The notes under the pieces are model-generated. The model was not told the DNA's origin. It saw nothing but the letters and a program-made list of their open reading frames with translations, and searched no databases. Positions 56,673-64,000 of a DNA stretch of 64,000 bases are shown here, piece after piece (position 1 is the stretch's first letter; each line of letters begins with the position of its first letter). The DNA is from Hymenobacter sp. PAMC 26628 (GTDB lineage: Bacteria > Bacteroidota > Bacteroidia > Cytophagales > Hymenobacteraceae): assembly GCF_001562275.1 (NCBI RefSeq), contig NZ_CP014304.1, forward strand, positions 1,488,001 to 1,552,000, in the 5' to 3' direction. The position numbers and the translations under genes were made by a program.

Positions 56673-58451
56673 TTAATTGCCCAATACAATTTCGACGCGG
56701 CGGTTTGCGGCCTTGCCGGCGGCGGTGGCGTTGCTCGCCACGGGCTCGGCGGCGCCGTGGGCGTACACTTGCACGCGGCCGGCGGGGAAGGCGCTGGCGC
56801 TTTGGTGGGCCAGCCACTGGGCCACGGCCTGGGCCCGGGTTTCGGAGAGGCGCAGGTTCTGGGCGGGGGCCCCCACGTTGTCGGTGTAGCCGTGCACGGC
56901 CACTTTGAGGCGGCCGGCCACCACGAGGTCGTCGAAGAGCTGGCTGAGCTGGCGCTGGGCGGCGGGCGTGAAGGTGCTCTGGCCGGTGTTGAACTCGATG
57001 TCCCACACGCGCTGGCTCACGCGGCGGCTGATTTCGTCGTCGGCGGCAAACTTGGGCGTTTCGGCCGGGGCCACGGCCTTGCCCTGGTACTGGGCTTGCA
57101 GCTTGCGCAGGGGCCCCAGGTCGAGCATCTCATCGAGCGGCACGTAGCTGGGCAGCTCCTTGGGGTACAGTTTCTTCTGCACGTCGCCGAAGGTTTTGTA
57201 CACCGCGGCGTAGATGTTGGTACCGCCGTTGTCGAGGCCAAACAGGGCCAGGTTGTCGCTGAAGTTGAAGGCTTTGCTGCCGCCTAGCTCCACCACTTCG
57301 CCGGTCTGGTCAGCCTCGCTCGTGCCCTTGTAGTACTTCAGCCAGTAGGCGCCGGGCTTGTCCTGGTCGCCGTATACTTGGGCCGAAATATCCGCGGCGC
57401 GGGCCAACGCTTCGGAGTGGCTTTTCACCTGGTCGCCGGCCACGGCCAGGGCCGTCATCAGGCCCAGCACCTGCTGCGGGTGGGCGTCGTACCAGCGCTT
57501 GGTGGTCACCATGATGTTGGGCATCTGGTTGGAGTAGTCCTTGGTGGACACGATGTTGACGAGGCCGCCCTTCTGCTTGGCGATGTTCACGTCGCCGGGC
57601 GTCCAGGTGGCCACGCCGTCGGCCACCACGTCTATCTGCGTGCCGGTGTTGCGGCCGTTGATGACCTGGGCGCGGCTCTCGGGCTTGCCTACGATGTACT
57701 TCTCGGCGGCGGCCAGGAAGTCGGGGGCGGCCATAAAGTTCACCGCCTGCGGGTCGTAGGTCGTCTCGTCGGGGTTGACCTTCAGGCCGTTATCCGCGCA
57801 CCACTTCAGGGCGATGTTCTGGTCGCCGTCGCGCAGGTAGCAGGCAATGGTTTTGCCCAGCGCCGCTTTGGGGTTGTCGAGCCAGGCCTTGGGGCCCATC
57901 AGCTTGTCTTCGCCAAACGACTTGCCCACGCTGTAGGGGATGACGGCCAGGCCGGTGCCCGCCTTGCGCAGCTGCGCCTGCACCGCCGAAAACGCCGGCA
58001 GGCCGTCGCCCATGATGCTCACCACCAGGCCCGGAGCCTGCGGGTTGCTTTGCAGGTCGAGGGCATTTTTCACCAGGTCGGCCTGCATTTTGGCCACGTC
58101 GTCCTGGCGTTCAATTTGCACGTCCAAGCCGTTGGCGGCCAGCGCCGAGCCCTGCGTGGTGCGGGGGCCCCCGTTGGCCAGCATGGCGGCCATCTGGCTG
58201 TTCCAGGCCATCACCTCCCAGACCACGGGGGTGCCCTTTCCGGCCGGGGCCGTGCCGGGCAGCGGGGCCAGCGGCACGGCCAGGTTGGTGCGGGCCCCGC
58301 CGGTGGCCGCCGGCAACTCAATTGAGCTGAGCAGCACCGACTGGGTTTCCGCTGGTTTGAAGAAGCTGCCGCTGGCAATCAGTTTGTTAATGCCAAAGTA
58401 GAGCAGCACGGCGAGCAAGGCGCCGATTACGATTTTACCGCGAGTGGTCAT
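56673..58451 (-). CDS. ABC substrate-binding domain fused to OmpA domain
   Basis: 592 residues. An N-terminal membrane anchor (KIVIGALLAVLLYFGINKL) is followed by a large periplasmic binding-protein-like body (VWEVMAWNSQMAAMLANGG, IMGDGLPAFSAV, NIAKQKGGLVNIVSTKDY), like PhnD/TauA-type solute receptors. The last ~115 residues are an OmpA peptidoglycan-binding domain (FNTGQSTFTPAAQRQL, GYTDNVGAPAQNLRLSETRA, ANRRVEIVL). The receptor is thus tethered both to the membrane and to the cell wall. Start at MTTRGK; an upstream frame adds 25 odd residues. It precedes the permease and ATPase genes. Confidence 0.87.
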   Translation of the reverse strand: MTTRGKIVIGALLAVLLYFGINKLIASGSFFKPAETQSVLLSSIELPAATGGARTNLAVPLAPLPGTAPAGKGTPVVWEVMAWNSQMAAMLANGGPRTTQGSALAANGLDVQIERQDDVAKMQADLVKNALDLQSNPQAPGLVVSIMGDGLPAFSAVQAQLRKAGTGLAVIPYSVGKSFGEDKLMGPKAWLDNPKAALGKTIACYLRDGDQNIALKWCADNGLKVNPDETTYDPQAVNFMAAPDFLAAAEKYIVGKPESRAQVINGRNTGTQIDVVADGVATWTPGDVNIAKQKGGLVNIVSTKDYSNQMPNIMVTTKRWYDAHPQQVLGLMTALAVAGDQVKSHSEALARAADISAQVYGDQDKPGAYWLKYYKGTSEADQTGEVVELGGSKAFNFSDNLALFGLDNGGTNIYAAVYKTFGDVQKKLYPKELPSYVPLDEMLDLGPLRKLQAQYQGKAVAPAETPKFAADDEISRRVSQRVWDIEFNTGQSTFTPAAQRQLSQLFDDLVVAGRLKVAVHGYTDNVGAPAQNLRLSETRAQAVAQWLAHQSASAFPAGRVQVYAHGAAEPVASNATAAGKAANRRVEIVLGN

Positions 58452-58541
58452 TGTAGTTAAAGCAAAAAAAGAGTTGAGAGGAAGGGGCCCCGGGCGGGTT
58501 AGTAGCCCAGGAGCAGCAGCGCGCACTGAGCCAGGGCGCTG

Positions 58542-59540
58542 CTAGTCAAGCAAACTAGAATAGGCATCATCGGAGGCTTTTTTGAGGGTGGTGGGGGCGG
58601 TTTGGCCCGCGGGTTTGTCGTTGGTCAGCAGGGCGTTGAAGTCGCCTTTCTGGTACTTCTCCAGCAGGCGCTGGCCCTGGGCGCTCATCACGCCGTTCTG
58701 GATGTCCATCTCCTTCACAAACTCCTGCGAGTAGCGCATGGCCTGCTTGATTTGGCCGAGCTGCTGGGCCATGTCCTGGGCCACGCGGTCGGTGGCCAGG
58801 TCGAAAAAGTACTTCTTGTCAGGGTCGCCGCGTAGGATGTTCATCGCCGCCCGCATGCCTGAACTGGTGCGCTTCACTAGCTCGTACTCGTCCTTCAAGA
58901 GGTTGACCTTGAACTTACTGGCGTCAATCTGGCGCAGGGCGGCTTTCAGGATCTGGCGCATCACCACGCTCACGTTGGCCGTGGTGGTGGCCATGGGCTG
59001 CAGGCGTTGGCTGTACTCCTGGAGCTGGGCGGCGCGGCTGGCGTAGCTGTCGGCGGCGTCTTTTTCGCCCTGGCGGGTGGCGGCGTCGGCCAGGGCCAGG
59101 TACTCGCGGGTTTGGGCGGCGTTGGCGGCCAGCTTGCGCTGCACCAGCTCGCGGGCCCCCTCGATGTGGCCCACTTCGGCGTCCATCTTGCGCGCCTCCT
59201 GCTCAGTGGTGCGGATGTAGTCCTCCATGATGCCGATGGGGTCGGTGTTGACGAAAATGCCCGCCGCAGTGCGCAAAATGCGCTGCCCCGCGTACCAAAA
59301 TCCGGCCTGGATCCGCTTGTTCGTGCCCAGCAAAAACAGCACGAACAGGGCCCCCAGCCCCAGGCCCAGCCGCACGGTGTCGAACACCATGGCCACCAGG
59401 AAGGGCACGATGTGGCCCCAGCCGTAGGCGCCGGCGGCCCCCAGGCCGGCCAGCACCACCCAGCCGGCCACCTTTTCGGGCCGCTGCCACTTGGGCAGGC
59501 CGGCGGGTTCAGAAGAAGAAAAAACGGGCAGCGTGTTCAT
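58542..59540 (-). CDS. Membrane protein with long coiled coil
   Basis: 332 residues: two adjacent membrane helices near 24-70 (WVVLAGLGAAGAYGWG, LGLGLGALFVLFLLGT), then a long helical domain (about 100-290) rich in Ala, Gln, Glu and Lys (DYIRTTEQEARKMDAEVGHIEG). The shape resembles PspA/stress-type coiled-coil proteins, but no family was assigned. It overlaps the preceding gene by 4 bp (ATGA) and lies 90 bp before the OmpA-fused receptor gene, so it is part of this operon. Confidence 0.78.
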   Translation of the reverse strand: MNTLPVFSSSEPAGLPKWQRPEKVAGWVVLAGLGAAGAYGWGHIVPFLVAMVFDTVRLGLGLGALFVLFLLGTNKRIQAGFWYAGQRILRTAAGIFVNTDPIGIMEDYIRTTEQEARKMDAEVGHIEGARELVQRKLAANAAQTREYLALADAATRQGEKDAADSYASRAAQLQEYSQRLQPMATTTANVSVVMRQILKAALRQIDASKFKVNLLKDEYELVKRTSSGMRAAMNILRGDPDKKYFFDLATDRVAQDMAQQLGQIKQAMRYSQEFVKEMDIQNGVMSAQGQRLLEKYQKGDFNALLTNDKPAGQTAPTTLKKASDDAYSSLLD

Positions 59541-60232
59541 TTCGCGTTGGTAGTTAAAGGGTTGTCAGAAGCAGAAGTGACCAGAAAAGACTGCGTGGCA
59601 TGGCGGTGCGCTTGCACCTCGGCCGCCGCCGCCGCCTGGGCCACCTCGTAGGACGCCAGGGCCCCCTGGGCCTTCTGGCGCTCGGCGGCCAGCGCTTGCT
59701 GGGCGGTGGCCAGCTGCTGGCTGCGCTCGGCCAGCTGGCGGGTGAGGTCGGCCACGGTGGCTTGCAGCTGGGCCTCCTGGCCGGCGAGCTGGGCCAGGGC
59801 GCTGGGGGGCGTGCCGGGCGGCGGGGCAGTTTCGCCCAGCTTCTGGCGGTGGCGGGCCAGCACCCGGGCGCGGTCGTCGGCCAGGGTTTGGGCCAGGCGG
59901 TCGGCCGAGGCCAGCAGGGCGGGCAGGTCGTGGCCCGTGACGGCGCTGTAGGCGTTGAAGGCCGTTTGGTAGAGCAGGGGACCCGCCATGCCGCTGCCGG
60001 TCAGGCTCTTCACGATTTTCAGGTAGGCCCCGAAGTCGTGGTCGTCGGCCAGCAGCTGGGCCACGTGGTCGAGGTGCCGCTGCTCGGCCTGCGCCGGGGC
60101 CCCGGCGGCCGGGGCGGCAAGTGGGGCCGGAGCCGGCAGCGGCGCAGGAACCGCTGCGGCGGCTGGCGCGGCCGCGTCGTCTTCCACGAAGAATTCTTTG
60201 GCCGCTTTGGCGAGGTTATCAAAAATGGGCAT
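59537..60232 (-). CDS. Coiled-coil protein, first gene of the ABC operon
   Basis: 231 residues starting MPIFDNLAKAAKEFFVEDD, then an Ala/Pro-rich linker (20-50), a helical domain (HLDHVAQLLADDHDFGAYL) and a strong coiled coil (about 140-215, with Gln/Ala repeats). It has no signal peptide. Function is unknown. It begins the leftward operon, with an AT-rich promoter region upstream shared with ureD. Confidence 0.76.
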   Translation of the reverse strand: MPIFDNLAKAAKEFFVEDDAAAPAAAAVPAPLPAPAPLAAPAAGAPAQAEQRHLDHVAQLLADDHDFGAYLKIVKSLTGSGMAGPLLYQTAFNAYSAVTGHDLPALLASADRLAQTLADDRARVLARHRQKLGETAPPPGTPPSALAQLAGQEAQLQATVADLTRQLAERSQQLATAQQALAAERQKAQGALASYEVAQAAAAAEVQAHRHATQSFLVTSASDNPLTTNAK

Positions 60233-60472
60233 GGCAGGCAGCAGTAGGTTGGGGATGGTAGCCTATTGCCAATCCAGATGCCGCGCGCCAGCAAACAATC
60301 AATTAATAATTTAAGTAACTGGCAATCAATAAAATAATAATTTATTAAATTAAATATTGCTCGTAAAAAGGGCTAATTTTTCCATTATGGAAAGCCTTTT
60401 TTTTCATAACCGCAACGGAAAAGAGGTTTTTGGGGGCCCGGCGGCGGCGGTTTGCCCGCTTACTTTGCCCCG
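60233..60472. promoter_or_regulatory. AT-rich divergent promoter region
   Basis: A 240-bp gap between the leftward ABC operon and ureD, with a very AT-rich core (60300-60420). Near 60377-60410 a GGAAA/TTTCC hairpin is followed by a T run, possibly a regulatory stem-loop. TTACTTTG, 4-13 bp before the ureD start, resembles a -7 box but would give an almost leaderless transcript. Confidence 0.45.
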
Positions 60473-61330
60473 ATGAGTACCCCCGCCGAATGGAGCGAAT
60501 TGGCCGTGGCCCAGGTGCAGGGCCGCGCGCGCCTCGTGGCCAGCAAAAGCATCCAACCGCTCAAAATCCTCAACCCCGGCGCGGCCCACGCGGCCTGCCA
60601 CGTGGTGCTGTCCAGCTACGGCGGTGGCCTAGTCGCCGGCGACGACCTACGCTTGCGCGTCCACGGCGGGGCCGGCACGCGCCTGTGCCTCAGCACCCAG
60701 GCCAACACCAAGGTGTTCAAGTCCATCGACGGGAAGTGGGCGGCGCAGCACTTCGCCGGCACCCTGGCGGCTGGGGCCCTAGCCGCCGTGCTGCCCGACC
60801 CCGTGGTGCCCCAGGCCGGCAGCCGCTACCGCCAAACCCAGCGCTGGGCCCTGGCCCCCGGGGCCCTGCTTTTATTGGCCGACTGGTGGGCCGCCGGCCG
60901 CACCGACCTCGGCGAGCGGTTTGCCTTCCAAAACTTCACGTCCGAAACGCGCATCAGCGTGGCCGGCCGGCCGTTGGTGCTCGACCGATTCCACTTTGAC
61001 CCCGCCGAGCACATCGCCACCGCGCCCGCCAACTTCGACCGCTACGAAACCATGCTGACGGTGTACCTGGTGGGGGCCCCCGGGGAGCCGCGCTTCGCCG
61101 CGCTGGCCGGGGCCCTGCACGCCCTCAAAATGCCGGTGCAGGACGACCCGCACTTCCGCCTGGCCGGCCGCGCCTGCGTGGTGGCGGTGGCTCAGGCACG
61201 CCCCGGCGTGGTGGTGCTGCGCGCCCTGGCCTACCACCGGCAAGACGCGGATTTCATCTACCACCACCTGCTGCAAACGCTGGCGAAGGAAGAATTTCTG
61301 GGGTACAACCCGCTGGCGCGGAAGTATTGA
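60473..61330 (+). CDS. ureD: Urease accessory protein UreD
   Basis: 285 residues with UreD signatures: LVASKSIQPLKILNP, SSYGGGLVAGDDL, LSTQANTKVFK, FQNFTSETRI. UreD binds apo-urease and, with UreF and UreG, guides nickel into the active site. The start MSTPAEW is preferred over an in-frame ATG 21 bp upstream. It is read opposite to ureG, ureF and ureC, which is unusual, and is separated from ureG by a cluster of hairpin repeats. Confidence 0.92.
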   Translation: MSTPAEWSELAVAQVQGRARLVASKSIQPLKILNPGAAHAACHVVLSSYGGGLVAGDDLRLRVHGGAGTRLCLSTQANTKVFKSIDGKWAAQHFAGTLAAGALAAVLPDPVVPQAGSRYRQTQRWALAPGALLLLADWWAAGRTDLGERFAFQNFTSETRISVAGRPLVLDRFHFDPAEHIATAPANFDRYETMLTVYLVGAPGEPRFAALAGALHALKMPVQDDPHFRLAGRACVVAVAQARPGVVVLRALAYHRQDADFIYHHLLQTLAKEEFLGYNPLARKY

Positions 61331-61348
61331 ACAGTCGCTGAACGGTTT

Positions 61349-61571
61349 GTAGCGCGGACTTTGTAGTCCGCGGCTTTAAACGGTCGCTGAGCGGTTATCG
61401 CAAGTATTAAACGGTGTAGCGTGGACGATGCGAGTCCGCGCGTCTGAACGTAGCTGAGTGATTATCGGTAGGACGAAGCGAGCGCTGCGGACTACAAAGT
61501 CCGCGCTACAGCCGCGCTACAGAACGTTTAGCGACCGTTCAACCGCGCGGACTCGCAGCGGCCACGCTACA
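61349..61571. repeat. Dispersed hairpin repeats, family B composite
   Basis: GTAGCGCGGACTTTGTAG occurs near the left end and its complement near 61488-61510, with extra partial copies inside. The block ends inside the ureG stop region, between the convergent ureD and ureG genes. Confidence 0.82.
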
Positions 61572-62322
61572 GGGGGCGGCGCTCGGGGGTGACGGCGGCG
61601 AGGGCTCGCGCCTTGGCGGCGTGGATATGGCCAATAATCTCGTCCAGGCCAAAACCGTCCAGGGCCCTGGCGAATAAAAATGGGCCTTCGCCGCGCATCC
61701 GTTTTGAGTCGCGCTCCATCACGCCGAGGTCGGCGCGGATGAGGTCTTTGAGGTCGATTTTATTAATTATTAATAAATCGGATTGGGTGATGCCGGGGCC
61801 CCCTTTGCGCGGAATTTTGTCGCCGCCCGACACGTCGATGACGTAGATGGAGTAGTCCACTAATTCGCGGCTGAAGTGGGCGGCCAGGTTGTCGCCGCCA
61901 CTTTCCACGAACAGGAAATCCAGGGCTGGGAATTTAGTCATTAGGCCTTCTAACGCGTCCATGTTCACCGAAATATCCTCGCGGATGGCGGCGTGGGGGC
62001 AGCCGCCGGTTTCGACGCCCACAATGCGCTCGGGCGTGAGGGCGCTGTGGCGGATGAGAAACTCGGCGTCTTCGCGGGTGAAAATGTCGTTCGTGACCAC
62101 GCCCAACTCGAACTCGTTGCGCAGCCGCTCGCACAGCGCCTTGAGCAGCGCCGTTTTGCCCGTACCCACGGGGCCCCCAATGCCCACCGTGAAGGCCCGC
62201 TTGCGGAAGTCGCGGTAGCTGGGCAGCCGCCGCGTCTCGCGCGCCTGGAAGTCGCCGGGCGAGTCGTAGGCCTCATGGCTGTGGCCGTGGAGCAGCAGGG
62301 CGAGTTTGTCGACAAAAGCCAT
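61567..62322 (-). CDS. ureG: Urease accessory GTPase UreG
   Basis: 251 residues: a P-loop GTPase with GGPVGTGKT (49-57), then [40 protein letters not shown] and NKIDLKDLI. UreG uses GTP to deliver nickel for urease assembly. The ~40-residue N-terminal extension contains HGHSHE (12-17), a short nickel-binding-like stretch that some UreG proteins have. It is preceded on the same strand by ureF, with a hairpin between. Confidence 0.94.
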   Translation of the reverse strand: MAFVDKLALLLHGHSHEAYDSPGDFQARETRRLPSYRDFRKRAFTVGIGGPVGTGKTALLKALCERLRNEFELGVVTNDIFTREDAEFLIRHSALTPERIVGVETGGCPHAAIREDISVNMDALEGLMTKFPALDFLFVESGGDNLAAHFSRELVDYSIYVIDVSGGDKIPRKGGPGITQSDLLIINKIDLKDLIRADLGVMERDSKRMRGEGPFLFARALDGFGLDEIIGHIHAAKARALAAVTPERRPL

Positions 62323-62388
62323 GTTCTTTTAAATGTGGGGAATGTGAAAATATGAGGGATGTGGAAATTAATCTAATGTAGAAAAGGT

Positions 62389-62503
62389 CGTCATGCTGAG
62401 CGCAGCGCAGCGGAGTCGAAGCATCTCTACTGCGGCAGCAATTCAATCGCTCAACGAAGCTGGAGAGATGCTTCGGGTCCGCTGCGCTGCGCTCAGCATG
62501 ACG
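62389..62503. repeat. Dispersed hairpin repeat, family A copy
   Basis: CGTCATGCTGAGCGCAGCGC begins one arm and GCGCTGCGCTCAGCATGACG ends the other. It sits between ureF and ureG and could weaken read-through. Confidence 0.9.
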
Positions 62504-62526
62504 TTCCAGGATAAAAATGTCTATAA

Positions 62527-63201
62527 TTAATTCTGAAACAGTCGGGAATAAATATCCTCGTGCAATACTTGTACAGTGTCAAGCATAAAAGTGGAGCGGG
62601 TGGCCTGGGTGTAATCGTGCTCAGCGTGGGCGGCTAATAGATGCTCGAATACGGCGTAGAAATCGTGTTGCAGCCGGTGGCCTTCCATGGGGCCCAAAAA
62701 GCCCAGGCGCACGGCCGCGCTGAGCTGGTCGCGCAGGGCCATGTGCAGGAATACGGCTTGTAAATCAGCTTTGGCGAATCCCGCCCGGCGTAGCGTGAGA
62801 GTGAAGCTGAGGGTGAAGTGCAAGGGGATTTCCTGGGCCCCAAACCAATTAATTAATTCTGCTAATTTGGCTTTGGGGTAAAACGTGGCTAATAGTTTCA
62901 GCCAGTTCTTACCTTGTACGATGCTGGCGCGGTGCAGCGTGGGTACCAGCAGCAGGGCGTCGTAGTCGGCAGCCATTTCGCGCATTTCGGCGGTGCCTTC
63001 GGGCAGGATGAAGCAGGAATTAATAAAGGGGATTTCCAGGCTGGCGACTTGCTGCAAGTAGGCGTAGAGGTAGTTGCGGAGCTTGAATGGTGTGTCAATT
63101 AACCCAAACGTGAGGCTGCTTTCCAGCCCGTAGGAATAGGCGAACGAGCCGGTGGGCAAGGCCGAATCGACGAGGTGCAGCAGGCGAACAAATTGAGCCA
63201 A
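62527..63201 (-). CDS. ureF: Urease accessory protein UreF
   Basis: 224 residues with the UreF pattern: LLHLVDSALPTGSFAYSYGLESS at the N-terminus, then mainly helical sequence ending LDTVQVLHEDIYSRLFQN. UreF bridges UreD and UreG in the maturation complex. Size is normal. It lies between ureC and ureG on the same strand, with a family A hairpin on each side. Confidence 0.92.
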   Translation of the reverse strand: MAQFVRLLHLVDSALPTGSFAYSYGLESSLTFGLIDTPFKLRNYLYAYLQQVASLEIPFINSCFILPEGTAEMREMAADYDALLLVPTLHRASIVQGKNWLKLLATFYPKAKLAELINWFGAQEIPLHFTLSFTLTLRRAGFAKADLQAVFLHMALRDQLSAAVRLGFLGPMEGHRLQHDFYAVFEHLLAAHAEHDYTQATRSTFMLDTVQVLHEDIYSRLFQN

Positions 63202-63232
63202 GGAAATTGGAAATTAAAACCGGCAACAGACC

Positions 63233-63341
63233 GTCATGCTCATCTGGCGTCCGCGCAGCCGAAGTATCTCTACCGCTCGCTAATCTTAATTACTGCCGCG
63301 GGAGAGATGCTTCGGCTGCGCGGACGCCAGATGAGCATGAC
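63233..63341. repeat. Dispersed hairpin repeat, family A copy with long arms
   Basis: GTCATGCTCATCTGGCGTCC begins a ~40-nt arm that is complementary to the right arm with one mismatch (GAAGTATCTCT against AGAGATGCTTC). It lies between ureC and ureF. Confidence 0.9.
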
Positions 63342-63354
63342 CGTTTTAATGATT

Positions 63355-64000
63355 CTAGAACAAATTATACAACTGCCCCAGCGGTAATTTCTCCGCTGGC
63401 TCGCAGGTCAAGTGCACGCCGTCCACCGTTACGCGGTAGGTTTCGGGGTCTACTTCGATGTTGGGTAGGTAGTCGTTCAGGGCCATGTCTTTCTTGCCGA
63501 TATTACGGCAGTTTTTTACCCCTACTACTTGCTTGGTGAGGCCGTAGGTGGCCTGCACGTGCGCCACTGATGCCTTGGATACAAACACTATCGACGTGGG
63601 GCCCACGGCCTGGCCGTAGGAGCCGAACATGGGGCGCGAAAACGACGGCTGCGGCGTGGGGATGGACGCATTCGCGTCGCCCATTTGCGACTGCACGATG
63701 ACGCCGCCCTTGATGATCATCTCGGCCCGCGAGCCGAAAAAGGCGGGTTTCCAGAGCACGAGGTCGGCCAGCTTGCCCAACTCGACGGAGCCGATTTCGT
63801 CGGCGAAGCCGTGGGCGCGAGCGGGGTTGATGGTGTACTTGGCCACGTAGCGGCGGGCGCGGAAGTTGTCGTGGCGGCCGGGCGCGTCCTCGGGCAGGGG
63901 GCCCCGCTGCTGGCGCATCTTGTGGGCCGTTTGCCAGGTGCGGGTGATGACCTCGCCCACCCGGCCCATGGCCTGCGAATCGGAGCTGATGATGCTCAGG
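63355..64000 (-). CDS. ureC: Urease alpha subunit, C-terminal part (runs off window)
   Basis: The last ~214 codons of UreC. Visible are [20 protein letters not shown] (with the nickel-ligand Asp of the SSD motif), [48 protein letters not shown] and the terminal PLGQLYNLF. Urease hydrolyses urea to ammonia and CO2 in the cytoplasm. The nickel-binding Lys and His motifs would lie upstream, outside the window, as would the beta and gamma subunits. No lesion is seen in this part. Confidence 0.95.
   Translation of the reverse strand, partial: LSIISSDSQAMGRVGEVITRTWQTAHKMRQQRGPLPEDAPGRHDNFRARRYVAKYTINPARAHGFADEIGSVELGKLADLVLWKPAFFGSRAEMIIKGGVIVQSQMGDANASIPTPQPSFSRPMFGSYGQAVGPTSIVFVSKASVAHVQATYGLTKQVVGVKNCRNIGKKDMALNDYLPNIEVDPETYRVTVDGVHLTCEPAEKLPLGQLYNLF

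Noticed and set aside
16969..63341. Possible CRISPR array from repeated elements
   Set aside because: The copies are hairpins scattered over 46 kb, with no regular spacing, no spacers and no cas genes.

Overview
The window looks like chromosomal DNA of a high-GC Bacteroidota bacterium, most likely Hymenobacter or a close relative. Pointers are a type IX secretion C-terminal domain, DUF4270/DUF3570/DUF4266 proteins, a LytS/LytTR pair, TAnnTTTG promoter-like motifs, and constant use of GGGGCCC-type strings inside genes. This is from sequence reading only; no database search was run.

Layout. 1-12750: a pentose/glucuronoxylan region. Xylulokinase, xylose isomerase and transketolase are intact, but every polymer-attacking gene beside them is broken: a beta-xylosidase/glucosidase (GH3) cut by an IS3-family element, a headless GH10 xylanase, a frameshifted GH115 alpha-glucuronidase and a GH39 xylosidase with several lesions. 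A 5' stub of mannonate dehydratase (uxuA) lies on the other side of the IS. 12856-31100: lipoproteins, a six-hairpin glycosidase, a CocE-type hydrolase, a tricorn-like protease, a frameshifted T9SS protein and an AsmA-like protein. 31100-40083: a phosphopantetheinyl transferase, an AT-rich DUF2971 gene, a Pls/PosA-type membrane NRPS and a LytS/LytTR two-component pair. 40232-52920: kelch and DUF4270 lipoproteins, an NtrC-type two-component pair, a thioredoxin-ApbE-DUF4266-DUF3570 cluster, an OmpR-type two-component pair and an exported Dps-like protein. 53081-54770: a two-gene AAA ATPase plus ExK-nuclease-like pair, a candidate defence module. 54767-60232: an ABC transporter operon whose binding protein is fused to an OmpA domain, with two coiled-coil partners. 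60473-64000: urease accessory genes ureD, ureG and ureF, and the 3' part of ureC.

The working pathway would be xylose to xylulose (XylA) to xylulose-5-P (XylB) to the pentose phosphate route (Tkt). With the hydrolases broken, the cell can probably use free xylose but not degrade glucuronoxylan from this locus. The NRPS needs a PPTase to arm its carrier domain, and one lies close by.

The intergenic DNA is full of 50-220 bp hairpin repeats of at least two families, which also serve as gene ends. No rRNA, tRNA or CRISPR array was seen.
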